From the NCBI RefSeq assembly GCF_042186555.1, contig NC_133325.1:89928982-89992981 (forward strand): a stretch of DNA of 64,000 bases, given 5' to 3'. Position 1 is the stretch's first letter, and the number at the start of each line of letters is the position of its first letter. This document shows, one piece after another, positions 1-10,294 of the stretch. The position numbers were made by a program, and so were the translations under genes. The notes under the pieces were generated by a model, which was not told the DNA's origin, searched no databases, and worked only from the letters and a program-made list of their open reading frames with translations. The DNA is from Aquarana catesbeiana. Its lineage: Eukaryota; Chordata; Amphibia; Anura; Ranidae.

Positions 1-1167
1 ACCATTTTCAAGGCTATCAGTCAAGGGAATGTCGAACAAATGTCATGGGGTCGGACACTGCCAGGGGGGACTTGCACCAATGCAAAAAAAAAAATACAGT
101 AAAGTAAAGTACAGTACAGTTTTGCAAGGAGCAAAGATTTTTATAATGTTTAATAATAAATATTAAAATAGTCCAGTTCCTTCAAATGACATGCATGGGG
201 GTTGCCTTAAACCTTGACCCAAAGTGGAGCACTTGTACGATGTATAACAATTACTACGGCTAACATTTACAAAGAATAAAATATCAGTTTTAATTGCCCA
301 GAAATTACATTTCCCTGTCAGCTGGGTTATCTTGCAAAAAACAACATGGGGACCCCCACAACATACATACCAGACATGGGACCAGTTTCCCATGCCGCTT
401 TTTTGCAAAACATTTTTAAAAAACTGCAGGGAAATGTAAAATATCAGCAAATGTTTTTTTTTCCTTTTTAAACTGTACATTCTACAGCATAAATGATCAA
501 CAAAGCAAAAAAATTGTGGGGTACCAGAACCCTTATCATTGATAAAGGACGGTTATGGAATTTAAGAGGGAACCCTAAGCAACAAAATTGGCAGGGGGCC
601 TACCTGAAATTCATACCAGACTTGGGGTTACCCCCAAAAATTCATACCAAGCACCCCCCCCCCCCAAGCTGGAAGTTCCTTTTAAAAATAAGGGGACTCA
701 GATATCACCCCTTCCCCAATGATGAGTAAAGGGTGCCACTATTCATTCACAAAATGTTAACAGTAAATAAACACACCATATATCCATTGTCAATCACATT
801 GTCCAGTGTTGCGTGACGTCTGGCAAAAAAAAAAAAAAAGAACACTCCGACTATCCAGACCCGATGAAGACTCGCTACAAATGACAGATCCCAGGCTGAC
901 AGCTGAATTCTAAAGGGGTGGGGATAGTGGCTGATGTACTGACCAAATATGACCATAGCCATTGACTAATTATGGCATCAGCTATATGTTGTCTGTAATG
1001 TCGTTTACCATCTCTGCCTCTTTGTTTACATTTAGCTTTCAACCAGGAATCCCCAACTGACGGCTGAATAGCTGGGTGGTTATACCTCACTGGCTGCTAG
1101 GAACCAGTGACCACCGGCTCATTATCAAGCAGTCTGAGCGGGAAGCTGCCACATTTAACAGGAGTAG
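1..1167. other. Non-coding DNA, no gene recognised
   Basis: This stretch has only short open frames with no recognisable protein motif. It holds an A-run near 86-95, an A-run near 825-839 and a C-run near 655-664. The part around 520-700 shares short phrases (tggggtacc, tttaagagggaacc) with the repeat near 25.49-25.56 kb, so it may be a diverged dispersed repeat, but the match is weak. Confidence 0.4.
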
Positions 1168-1838
1168 CATAGGCATGCGCACAGGGTGTGCCGGATGTGC
1201 CTGGGCACACCCTAACTCCCTGCTTTCTGGCTCCCCCTGTCTCCCCCCTGCAGTGCTTCCAGCTTCCTTCCTCTCCTCTCCCACCAGCTGCTATGGGAGA
1301 TGTTTCAGGATGGAGAGCAGGGGAAGGGGCCAGTAAATATTTCATTTACCAAGCCCTTGTTTTTCTAAATCCTATACAGATCGCTCCTGTGTTCATTCTT
1401 AACTGTGCATAGTAAACTATGTTTACTATGCTTCAGTTTGTGAATGAACAGAAAGCTGCTCAGCACAGAGCACTTCCCAGCCATTCACTGTCCAGTGCAG
1501 CTGAGGCTGCAAAGAAAGGGGACTGAGGAATCGCTGTCCTCAGTTCCTTTCTCCGTCTCAAAAGGGAGACATCTAGTATCTGTTTGACATTTCCCCAAAG
1601 CCCCCCAATGGGGCTCCTAAAAAAAAATATAAAAGAATAATAAATCATAATGTAAATAATAATAAAAAAATAAAGTTGTAAAAAATAGTAAAAATAAAAA
1701 ACTACTGACACCATCCACCGCCCTACTGACACCAATCTGTGCTCTACTGACACCGTCCACTGCTCTGCTGATATACATGCACATGTGTTTGTTCTCTGGG
1801 GTGCACACCCTAATGCAATAGGCTGCGCACACCAATGA
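1168..1838 (+). repeat. MITE, copy 1 of a family also at 9.2-9.7 kb
   Basis: The left end (aggcatgcgcacagggtgtg) and the inverted right end (ggtgtgcgcagcctatt) are related. The same ends and the same internal phrase around gccccattgggg recur in the opposite orientation at 9234-9676, so this is a dispersed element and not a gene. The short open frames inside lie across these repeats and are not coding. The superfamily is not clear from the ends, and the boundaries are good to about 10 bases. Confidence 0.6.
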
Positions 1839-2134
1839 GGAGTAGTAATAGCACTGCTAAATGTTTCACTTCCTGCTGCAGACAGAGGCTCAGTTCAATG
1901 GACAGGCAAACACCCCAATCAGTTCAGGCAAAGTTTGGACTGAATTCAACTTTGGTCCAAACCCAAACCTCATCCCTAGCATTCTGTTATGGTACCTGAT
2001 GTCATACTAACTTTGCCATATATGCACAATCCAGGAACAGAAGGGGGAAGGGAAAGGATCACCGCTCCAGGTGGATATGTGGATACAAGACTCTCCTCAG
2101 AACTGGAATACCAGGTGCCGGCTAAGCATATGGC

Positions 2135-2385
2135 AAATGAAGCAAAAAGGAAGTTCTGGACAGCCGCACTCCGGAATATAGCCTTTTATTTGTAAAAATC
2201 TGATGCGTTTCACACTTAACAGTGCTTAATCATAGCTATGATTAAGCACTGTTAAGTGTGAAACGCGTCAGCTTGTTTGTCCCATTTTCTGCTGTGGCTT
2301 GTATTTTTTGGAATTTTTGGATTTTTTATAAATAAAGGCTATATTCTGGAGTGCAGCTGTCCAGAACTTCCTTTTTGCTTCATTT
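2135..2385. mobile_element. Inverted duplication of a Penelope-like element end
   Basis: Two copies of the same element end face each other. The inner arms 2200-2235 and 2236-2271 are complementary over 36 bases with one mismatch. Further out, 2135-2199 matches the reverse complement of roughly 2325-2385, so the right copy carries about 50 extra bases after its hammerhead-like core. Each copy reads outward as hammerhead-like motif, AT-rich tail, aataaaggc, then a phrase ending near gtccagaacttcc. This order (ribozyme-like core then 3' tail) matches the other PLE ends in the window. Confidence 0.6.
2234..2273 (+). ncRNA. Hammerhead-ribozyme-like motif (A3-U8 variant)
   Basis: The order matches a type I hammerhead of the PLE class. 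The 5' strand of stem I is agct (2234-2237). The first core block is ATGATTA (2238-2244). A stem II hairpin follows with cact/agtg around a gtta loop. The second core block GAA is at 2260-2262, then a minimal stem III (acgcgt, 2263-2268), C at cleavage position 17 (2269), and the 3' strand of stem I (agct, 2270-2273). Against the canonical CUGANGA, position 3 is A and position 8 is U, which can still pair. A mirror copy on the minus strand (A3 at 2233, U8 at 2228) has one mismatch in stem III. Activity is untested. Confidence 0.5.
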
Positions 2386-2570
2386 AACTTTGCCATATAG
2401 TTCTACAATCTGAAGCAAAAAGGAATTTAGCAAAATATGAGCATTTATCTATATTAACCAGATTGCTTGCTGCTTTTAAAAGATTAAACCTGGCTTGTAG
2501 TCTGCAAAATTCTGCATAATGAATTTATGTTGTACCAACACGAGTAGTCAATAAACACATTTCTACTTAA

Positions 2571-3056
2571 AGAGGAACTGCTGTCTGCTCACATAATTTG
2601 GAATAAAAACATGTTTCTGATGATGCCATTCTGAAGCTTCCCTCCAACTACATTGCATATTATTTTATATATACTGTGATTCTGTACTTGCCAAATATGC
2701 TGCAGAAATCTCCCTCCACTGAGTCTGACTGCAACCATTTTAACTGTGGGCAGCTGAAGCTGCTGCCTGTTCACTTCCTGGATTTACACAGACACACAGA
2801 GACACACCTCCAGCTCTGCAGCCCTCATTGGTCCTCTTATGACTCATCCCCCTCCCTTCCTGGCAAACTCTCATGAGAGTGAGAGAGAGAGCTGTGCATG
2901 ATGTCATAATCCTAGACTTTTTTCCAGACAAGAAGCAGGAAGTGGGCTGTATAAGGTATTTACTGGCAGAAAAAAATGTTTTGCTATCCAAAGTTAAAAC
3001 AACAAGGCCAGAAGATTTAATAGATGGAAAGATGAAAAAATGACTGAAGTTCCACT
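2571..3056. repeat. TTAA-flanked MITE
   Basis: TTAA flanks both sides (2567-2570 and 3057-3060). The ends are inverted: agaggaact on the left and agttccact on the right. A second, shorter member lies at 4397-4814 and shares the internal stretch around ctgaagctgctgcctgttc. Four-base TTAA duplications are the hallmark of piggyBac- and Kolobok-type transposases; the non-autonomous status is inferred from the size. Confidence 0.75.
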
Positions 3057-3060
3057 TTAA

Positions 3061-3482
3061 CTTTCTATAATAAATAATTCAGGGGTTATGTATAGTGTAA
3101 GGACCCACCCAATTGCGTTTAAGCTGAGTGAATTGTCTAGGATGGCTCCAGCACATTTAGAAACAGATGAATAAAAAAATTGTGAACATTTTTCTCATTT
3201 CCATTTTGCTTTTTCTTTTAGATCTCTTCTCACATTTTCCCAAGATGTAAAGCATCATTTCAGTTTTAATAATTTGTCTTCATGGCATTCATCAATAAGA
3301 GATTAACATTTTTTAATTGCTATAAATAAAATTGTTAAAAGGTGTGTCCACTGAATTGAGCTGATAAGAGGTCATTTAATCCCTTATTCGATCAAGATAA
3401 AGTCAGAGGTACTAAGCTTCTATTAGAAATACAGGCAGCTGGCTGACATATATATTTCTTCTTTTCAAAGAGTATCTGCAGC
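3061..3482. other. AT-rich unique-looking non-coding DNA
   Basis: There are no terminal repeats and no second copy in this window. It includes homeodomain-type and TALE-type words such as taattgc and several tttaat motifs. Its complexity and lack of repeats make it one candidate for conserved non-coding DNA, but sequence alone does not show conservation. Confidence 0.25.
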
Positions 3483-3486
3483 TTAA

Positions 3487-3985
3487 AGTGATTGTAAAAT
3501 TGTTTTTTTTGTTTTGTTTTGTTTTTTTTTTTTTTTTTTTAAATAACAAACATGTCACACTTACCTGCCCTGTGTAGCGGATTTGCACAGAGCAGCCTGG
3601 ATCCTCCTCTTCTCGGGTCCCTCTTCAATGCTCCTGGCCCCTCCTTCCTGCTGAGTGCCCCCACAGCAAGCAGCTTGCTATGGGGGCACCCGAGCCGAGT
3701 CACAGCTCCGTGTGTCTATTCAGACATGGTGCTGCAGTTTGGCCCCACCCCCTCTCTCTCCCAATTGGCTAACTGACTTTGATTGACTGCAGCGGGAGCC
3801 AATGGCACCGCTGCTGTGTCTCAGCCAATCAGGAGGGAAAGTCCCAGATGGCCAAGAGACTCACGGACATCACTGGATAGAGATGGGGCTCAGGTAAGTA
3901 TTAGGGGGATGCTGCACACAGAAGGTTTTTTATCTTGATGCATAGACTGTATCAAGATAAAAAATGTTCTGCCTTTATAATCACT
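3487..3985. repeat. TTAA-flanked MITE
   Basis: TTAA flanks at 3483-3486 and 3986-3989, with inverted ends agtgattgtaaa and ttataatcact. A relative lies at 56783-57220 and shares gctcctggcccctcc, gagtgcccc and agcaagcagcttgc. A T-run occupies about 3503-3540. The right TTAA is directly followed by another MITE, so it may have served two elements. Confidence 0.75.
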
Positions 3986-3989
3986 TTAA

Positions 3990-4261
3990 AGAGGAGCTCC
4001 AGTCATTTTTGTAAAAATTTAAAAGTCAATTTTTGTAGCTGCTTACGTTTAATAAACAGACACTCTCCTGTCCCAGGTTCCAGCACTGTGCTCACCTCAG
4101 CCCCCCCCCCCATCTTTGGTGGCGGCATCTTAACTGTGGGCACCTGTGTGCACAGTGCGCATGCGTGAGCCACGCTGTACATTATGAATGGTCCCACAGT
4201 CTTCTGGGACCTGTGACGAGGGGGAGAGGAGAACTTCTGGTACCCCCACCAAAAAAAGGGC
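3990..4261. repeat. MITE fragment, carries the empty site for the 4.4-kb insertion
   Basis: It begins at the TTAA of the previous element with agaggagctccagtc. Its internal part (cttaactgtgggca, then acgcatgc-type and gggacctgtga phrases) is repeated at about 4380-4960, where that copy is interrupted by another element at the same TTAA. The right end is not clear. Confidence 0.5.
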
Positions 4262-5060
4262 TTAAAGCAGAACGTCCCATTTTGGGACCCGGTGAATCAG
4301 TAATAAAGAGGTTCTGCAGTCACCTGTGTATAAATTAAAAGTCCTCACCTGACCGGTCTCTTCAGCAGTCTTTGCACATTGGTGTCGTTGTCTTAAAGAG
4401 GTAATCACATAAGTTGTTATAAAAACATCTTTGCCATTCTGAAGCTTCCCTCCAACCACTTTGCATATTTTATCTATACTGTAATTCTGTACTTGCTAAA
4501 TATGCAGCAGAAATCTCCATCCACTAAGTCTGACTGCAACCATTTTAACTGTGGGCAGCTGAAGCTGCTGCCTGTTCACTTCCTGGATTTACACAGACAC
4601 ACAGAGACACACCTCCAGCTCTGCAGCTGAGGAGTGAGAGAGAGTTGTGAATGATGTCATAAGCCTAGGTTTTTTTTACCAGACAAGAAACAAGAAGTGG
4701 GCTGTAGAAGGTATTTACTGGCAGAAAAAAAAAATGTTTTACTATCCAAAGTTAAAACAACAAGGACAGAGGATTTAATAGATGGAAAGATGGAAAAATG
4801 ACTGACGTTCCGCTTTAACTGTGGGCAGCTGGCTGTGACTGCTTGAGTCTTCACAGCCGGCTGCTCCATGCACAAGCCACGCATTGCTATCTGAATGGTC
4901 TCGCAGATTTCTAGGACCTGTGATGTGTCCCACAAGGCCGCGGGGTAAGGAGGGGGAGGGACTTACGCTCGGATCAATGCCGTGAGCCGACTGGAAGTGG
5001 GAGCGAGAACCTGACAAAACCCGGTATATACTCCCCCCAAAAAAGTGCCAAATGTGAAAG
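4262..5060. repeat. MITE copy interrupted by a TTAA element
   Basis: This is a second copy of the repeat at 3990-4261. After removing 4397-4814 and one TTAA, the text around the join reads gtcttaactgtgggcag, matching cttaactgtgggca of the uninterrupted copy. Downstream, the stretch with gagtcttcacagc and the phrase ggacctgtga parallel the first copy. The right boundary is uncertain. Confidence 0.5.
4397..4814. repeat. TTAA-flanked MITE nested in another repeat
   Basis: TTAA flanks at 4393-4396 and 4815-4818. The internal sequence is a shorter relative of 2571-3056, with the same ctgaagctgctgcctgttc core and the ttactggcagaaaaa tail. The insertion splits the repeat at 4262-5060; an uninterrupted relative at 3990-4261 shows the original site. 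Confidence 0.75.
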
Positions 5061-5339
5061 AGGAGCGGGGGCAAGAGGAGGGGAATTTCCCCTTTTGATT
5101 TATCATCTGATACAGATATGTATAGTTCATGCTTCTTCTAAGTGCATTCAATTTTTTTATCCTGTGTTGAGGAGTATTTCTTTTTGTATCACTTTTCCAC
5201 AAGCTAGTATATGTTTAAAGAAATATTAAACCCAAAAATAAAAATGTAATATATTGCAGCTTACCAATACTTCATGTGGTGGCTGCATTCCTTTTTTTTT
5301 TTGTTGGGCTTTTTTTTCTTACCTTGTGATTCAGCCAAT

Positions 5340-5500
5340 AACACACTTCCTGTCTTTTGGTGGCTCCACTTCACTGGCTATGATTAAGGCTACACGCCGA
5401 AACGCGTTAGCTCTGTATTATTTTGTACCACACCTGGATTAATACATTTGTTCATTGCGGAAGATCGAGCTGCCGTCTTTCTTTCATCTACATGTTTGCT
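5340..5500 (+). mobile_element. Penelope-like element 3' end fragment
   Basis: A hammerhead-like motif (next entry) is followed by an AT-rich tail with ttaatacatttg and a phrase with gagctgccgtctttctttc. The arrangement parallels the PLE ends at 2.2 kb and 8.75 kb. The coding part is absent. Just upstream (5218-5330) is a fragment with aatgtaatatattgcagctta, which also occurs inverted near 58.98 kb and in part near 7.76 kb, so it is a separate dispersed repeat. Confidence 0.5.
5376..5412 (+). ncRNA. Hammerhead-ribozyme-like motif (A3-U8 variant)
   Basis: Stem I is ggct (5376-5379) with agct (5409-5412). The first core block is ATGATTA (5380-5386). Stem II is ggc/gcc around tacac. The second core block GAA is at 5399-5401, stem III is acgcgt (5402-5407), and position 17 is T (5408). 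As at 2.2 kb, the core carries A at position 3 and U at position 8, replacing C and G but keeping pairing. In-line cleavage is untested. Confidence 0.5.
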
Positions 5501-5640
5501 CAGGTGCTAGGAGTATACTACAAGCCAGTGCACCGACCGCTCACCATCTTGGTGGTTACTATAGATGTTTTCTACTATATCTAAACAACGGAGACACCTT
5601 TGGACTACAGCACTGCCAATAAGGGGAGAGGGTATCCTTA

Positions 5641-6785
5641 AGCCTCGTACACACGATCGGATTTTCCGACGGGAAATGTGTGATGACAGGCTGTTGTTGG
5701 AAAATCCGACTGTTTGTATGCTCCATCAGACAATTGTTGTCGGATTTTCCACGGACAAATGTTGGATGGCAGGTTTTAAAATTTTCCGCGGAAAAAAAGT
5801 CTGTTGTCGGATTTTCCAAGCGTGTGTACACAAGTCCGTCATACAAAAGTGGAAAGTACAAACACGCATGCTCGGAAGCAAGGAAGAGCCAAAAGCGGTC
5901 GGTCTTGTAAACTAGCGTTCGTAATGGAGAATTAATGTTCGTGACGTGGCAAATTATGAAATCTCGAAATGCAGCGCACATTCTCTTCTTCTTTAATGGG
6001 ATAATAATGAAGCTGCTTTGCTGGTGATACTGATGAAGTTATTGCAAACAAATTTTCAAAGGTCTTTTTATCTCTAGTGATATCAAGAATTTTTTTTTTT
6101 TTTTTTTTTTTTTGGGCAAGTTACCACAACACCATTATCCCGTAGTTTTTAAGATCAAAGATACAACTATGTTGGTGTCTCTTGTCAAGTTTACATTGTA
6201 TTTTTTTTAATGTAACTGCCTACTCCCAAACTGTCATTTGAAGTAAAACACAAAGCCAAGTATTATTCTCCACAATTTTTTTATTGTGCATTAAAAAAAT
6301 AAAACAAATAAAATTAGACATGCTATCTGCCAATAGAACTTAACCAAAAAGTGCATTCTATGCATCCAAAAATATAGAAAATATACTAAATCAAATCATT
6401 ATTCAGCCAAAAAAATAATGTCAAAGCAATAACTCCAAGGCCAATAATAAATAACACGTTATCTCCTCCGATTCTGCGACATGGCTGGTTGACGAACGGC
6501 CAGTCAGAAACGAACTGAAAAGCATGAAATGAAAAGCGCGAAATGAAAAGTGCAAAATGAAAAGCGCGACTCAACACTCACCAAACTTCTACTAACACGA
6601 AATTAGCAGAAGGAGCCCAAAGGGTGGCGCTAAAGAGCAGAACAACCACGTAGTCTGTCACTACGTTCGTAATTGTTGGCCAACAATTGTGTGGCCGTGT
6701 GTATGCAAGACAAGTTTGGGCCAATGCCCTTCAGACAAAAGTCCACGGTTTTGTTAGCCAACAATCCGATCGTGTGTACGAGACT
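5641..6785. mobile_element. Harbinger-like MITE, 1.1 kb
   Basis: Inverted ends agcctcgtacacacgatcgg and (reverse complement of the right end) agtctcgtacacacgatcgg are flanked by TTA on both sides (5638-5640 and 6786-6788), the 3-bp duplication typical of PIF/Harbinger elements. Relatives lie at 30186-30521, 56336-56761 and 59497-59913. No transposase frame remains; the 140-codon minus-strand frame inside runs through terminal-repeat sequence and is not a gene. A T-run lies at about 6090-6112. Confidence 0.7.
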
Positions 6786-6788
6786 TTA

Positions 6789-7340
6789 GATACACTAGCG
6801 GATTTGGATGGACTTGACTAACAATTTGAAGCCAAACTCTAGCTAACACATTTTAAGCAGCTATGACAACAGTTTTTTTTTTTTCCTTTCGGGATAAAGA
6901 TTTGCTATAAATGAACAAAAGCACTCTGATTGGTGTTGAATAATTTGTCTTAACCCCTAACTGCCACTTTAGCTGAGCAGCTTTACAAAATGACAGATTT
7001 AGTCCACATGCACACTGGGAGATTGTCCAGCTCTTATAAGCGCCTTCGCTCCTGGCAGGAGAAGCGCAGCTTTAAAAATGCGCTTAAAGCCACGTTTTGC
7101 AAACATGTTTAGGCACATCAAGGGTTTGGATGTTCAGTCATTCCATTGGCCAGGATAATAATTGTTTTTTCTGACCAATAAAATGAATAAATACTCAATC
7201 GTTAAAAACACCTAGCGGTTAGGCATGTGTACATGTCGTTATGTGCGTCTCGATTTTCTGGTCAAATGTTCGTCTCCTGAATACGCAAGTGATGTTTTTT
7301 TTTTTACTACCTATATACACTCCTGTCTGTAAACATCTAT
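6789..7340. other. Non-coding DNA, no gene recognised
   Basis: No gene, terminal repeat or tandem structure is recognised. The first 45 bases (actagcggatttgg, ctaacaattt) resemble the flanks of the MITE at 56.3 kb, so this is probably part of a dispersed repeat. Confidence 0.35.
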
Positions 7341-7584
7341 GGGGGTTATTTACTAAAGGAAAATCCACTTTGCACTGCAAGTGCACAGAAAGGTGCGGTC
7401 GCTGTAGATCCGAGGGGGACATGCAAGAAAAATAAAAAACAGCATTTTAGCTTGCACATGATTGGGTGATAAAATCAGCAGAGCTTCCCCTCATTTCAGA
7501 TCTACCCCTTCTTAGATTTAGAGCGACTGCACTTCCAAGTGCACTTTCAGTACAAAGTGGATTTGCCTTTCGTAAATAATCCCC
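7341..7584. repeat. MITE of the 'ggggtt..tttactaaa' family
   Basis: Inverted ends gggggttatttactaaagg and its counterpart taaataatcccc are flanked by TAT on both sides (7338-7340 and 7585-7587). Other members are at 17543-17820, 19393-19675, 38415-38697 and 38722-39012. All carry the internal run of actttgcaaagtgca-like words and have no coding capacity. Confidence 0.7.
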
Positions 7585-7587
7585 TAT

Positions 7588-8199
7588 GCGTGCATGAACA
7601 CATAGGCTAACATAGAGGGGTGTTTAGAGGCAGAAAAAAAAGCGAAATGCCTTAAAAAACGTTTCTGATACCCTTGAGGCCTTATTGGACGGATCACCAG
7701 GAAAAAAAATAAAGGAAACAAATAAATAAATAATTCAGCCACCACATATAAGGATTAAAATGTTGCAATATATTACATTTTTGTTGATGAGTTTACTACC
7801 TCTTTAATGTTAATTATGATTACAGCTTCTGCAACTCTGATACAAATATATCCAATGTTCAACTTCTGTCACAACCTTTGTTATGAATCTAGCTTTTGCA
7901 GCTGCAGTTCTTCCTCTATATGCAAACATGCTGATATGAATGGAAATGCAAATGAGTCTTTTTTTCACAGCTTGGTTTCTTAGTGTTTTATAGCATTTTC
8001 ACAGCATTACTTTTATGCACATTTATTAATTTTGATGCTATTTTATATATTTTCATATTTTTTATATTCATTTGCATATTACATATATTATCCTGGTTCT
8101 TCTACACATATACATCCTCTAAATAATTTTATTATCATTAAGTTATATCGATTTATAATTTGTGGTGTATACCAAATTGCATGCATATTTGGACTGAAG
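7588..8199. other. Non-coding AT-rich DNA
   Basis: No gene is recognised. A fragment around 7755-7805 (gcaatatattacattt) matches the repeat pieces near 5.26 kb and 58.99 kb. Confidence 0.35.
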
Positions 8200-8203
8200 T
8201 TAA

Positions 8204-8716
8204 AGTGTTACTAAACCCACAACAGTAAAATCAGTCTGTATATGCACTAAAGCACGTTTGTTATACTCACTGCCTAACCTAAGGGGTTAATCCTCTGCAT
8301 TGTGTAAAAAAGGCTATTTGATCCTGTCTTCTCTGTTCCTCCCCTTCTTCCACAGTCCCCAAACCATCTCCTGATGAAACAGAGGCTTGGGGACAAGCTG
8401 CACATGCTCAGTTTGGTGTGTGTTGCTAGAGAGTTTTTTTTCTTCTTGGGGGGGTGCTTGTGATCAGCACAGGGCCAATCAGCACTGTCCAGACAGAGTG
8501 TCAGGGGTCCTGCAGCCTTATAGGACAGTCAGAGTAGAATGAAAACTCCTCCTACAAGCTTTAACCAGACACTGATAGAAGTCACATGTCTGCTTTAACT
8601 GCTGATGAGAAAAGTTATTTTGCAGTTTTTATTTACTGAAACTATTGCATTTCCATGTTCTGTGTACTGTGGGAGACCAGATATAGTGAATGCAGGGTCC
8701 TGGGTTTAGTAACACT
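8204..8716. repeat. TTAA-flanked MITE, intact copy
   Basis: TTAA flanks at 8200-8203 and 8717-8720, with inverted ends agtgttactaaaccca and gggtttagtaacact. This 513-bp copy is uninterrupted. A second copy at 9903-11501 has the same ends but is split by another element, so this copy serves as the empty-site reference. Confidence 0.8.
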
Positions 8717-8744
8717 TTAACATAACTTTAATTATGTTTGTTAA

Positions 8745-8900
8745 TGTGGCCCTGATGAAGGAGGAGTGGTGTGACCCCCGAAACCCATTGATTGTTTTTG
8801 TATGACTAATTTAATTTACTAACAATTAAAGTGATCTTGGACTCTTTCATTAATTTTTTTGGTATTTCTATGGTTTTTACTACAGTTCGGGGCCCACTGG
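8745..8900 (+). mobile_element. Penelope-like element 3' end with hammerhead-like motif
   Basis: The core CTGATGA (8752-8758) is fully canonical. It is followed by a G-rich/C-rich imperfect stem II (ggagg with ccccc) and GAA (8780-8782). Stem III is decayed (acccat instead of acgcgt) and stem I is not convincing. The downstream tail has aacaattaaagtgatcttgg and gactctttc, as in other PLE ends here. This is a relic. Confidence 0.45.
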
Positions 8901-9233
8901 GGGAAGCTTTTAAGCTGGTTTAAAGTTCTTAATTTACCCAAGGATTGTCACTCTTCAGCATCACAAGGGAATAGTCGATATGAGTAATATTAATAGTTTA
9001 TGAATGGAACCTGGCATCAGGCCACCCACCTTTCCCGTTATTCATTATTAGGGATGCACAAAATTGGCTGGTTAACCTTTAAAGTGTTTGGTGTGAACCC
9101 AAAGAACCTTATAACAAAATAATTTAAATCTCTGCATAAGCTCCAGAAAGGAAAAAAGGGGAACCCATTCCATCCACTCCATTCCATGTCCCTATGAGTA
9201 AGCTCCTAACGGACTGGAACACATTAGGGAGCG

Positions 9234-9285
9234 TCATAGGTGTGCGCAGCCTATTACATTAGGGCGTGCACCCCAAAGCACATGC

Positions 9286-9319
<34 letters not shown>

Positions 9320-9676
9320 ATGTATATATATGTCAGTAGGGCAGATGTTTGTGTCAGTAGAGCAGGGCACGGTGTCAGTAGTTTATTTTTTATATTTTCT
9401 TATTACTTTTTTTACAGTTTTATTATTTCTTACAATATTTTTTCACAATATTGTTTTTACAAATTTTTTTTTTAGGAGCCCCATTGGGGGACTTTGGTGA
9501 GATATCAGGGGTCTAAACAGACCCCTGATGTCTCACTTTGAGACAGGGAAAGGGATTGAGGACAGAGATTCCCCAGTCCCTTTCTCTGCAGCCAAGCAGC
9601 AGGGGGAATTTGCCCAGCACAGGGTGATTAGGGTGTGCCCAGGCACACCTGGCACACCCTGAGTGCATGCCTATGG
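9234..9676 (-). repeat. MITE, copy 2 of the 1.2-kb family
   Basis: This is the inverted relative of 1168-1838, with the same terminal phrases (ggtgtgcgcagcctatt and gagtgcatgcctat) and the shared gccccattgggg. A (GT)n then (TATG)n run sits at 9285-9325. A T-rich strand at 9380-9475 corresponds to the A-rich part of copy 1. Confidence 0.6.
9285..9325. repeat. Microsatellite (GT)n then (TATG)n
   Basis: A pure GT run passes into repeats of TATG inside the MITE. It is likely to vary in length between individuals. Confidence 0.85.
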
Positions 9677-10294
9677 GGAGCGTGTATATTGGGTGCAGAG
9701 GTCTGTTTATTGGAGCAATCAATAAATCAAATCTGAGGCTTTTAATACTATATGGTGTGTGAGTCACCATTTTCCTTTCTGACGCTTATGCAGAGAGTTT
9801 GTGAGTGGCCAATGACTGCTCCCATGATCAATGCTTACTTGGGGATTAGTGCTTGTAGCGGAGTATGTGAATCTTTTTTATCAAAAGAAGTTAAATGCTT
9901 AAAGTGTTACTAAACCCACAACAGTAATATCGGTCTGTATATGCAGTAAAGCATGCGTGTTATACTCACTGTGGAACCTAAGGGGTTAATCCTTCTCATT
10001 GTGTAAAAAGGCTGTGTGATCCTGTCTTCTCTGCTCCTCCCCTTCTTCCACTGTCCCCAATCCATCCCCTGATAGTACAGAGCCTTGGGGGCACTCTGCA
10101 CATGCTCAGTTTGGTGTGTATTGCTAGAGAGGTTTTTTTTCTTTCTTGGGAAAGTGCATGTGATCAGCACAGGGCCAATCAGCACTGTCAGGAGGGTCAG
10201 GGGTCCTGCATCCTGATAAGAAAATCAGAGGAGAATAAAAACTCCTCCTTTAACCAGTCACATAACTGCTATATACTGCTGATGAGAAAAGGTA

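Noticed and set aside
5559..5981. 140-codon minus-strand frame
   Set aside because: It crosses the terminal repeat of a Harbinger-like MITE; relatives do not keep it open.
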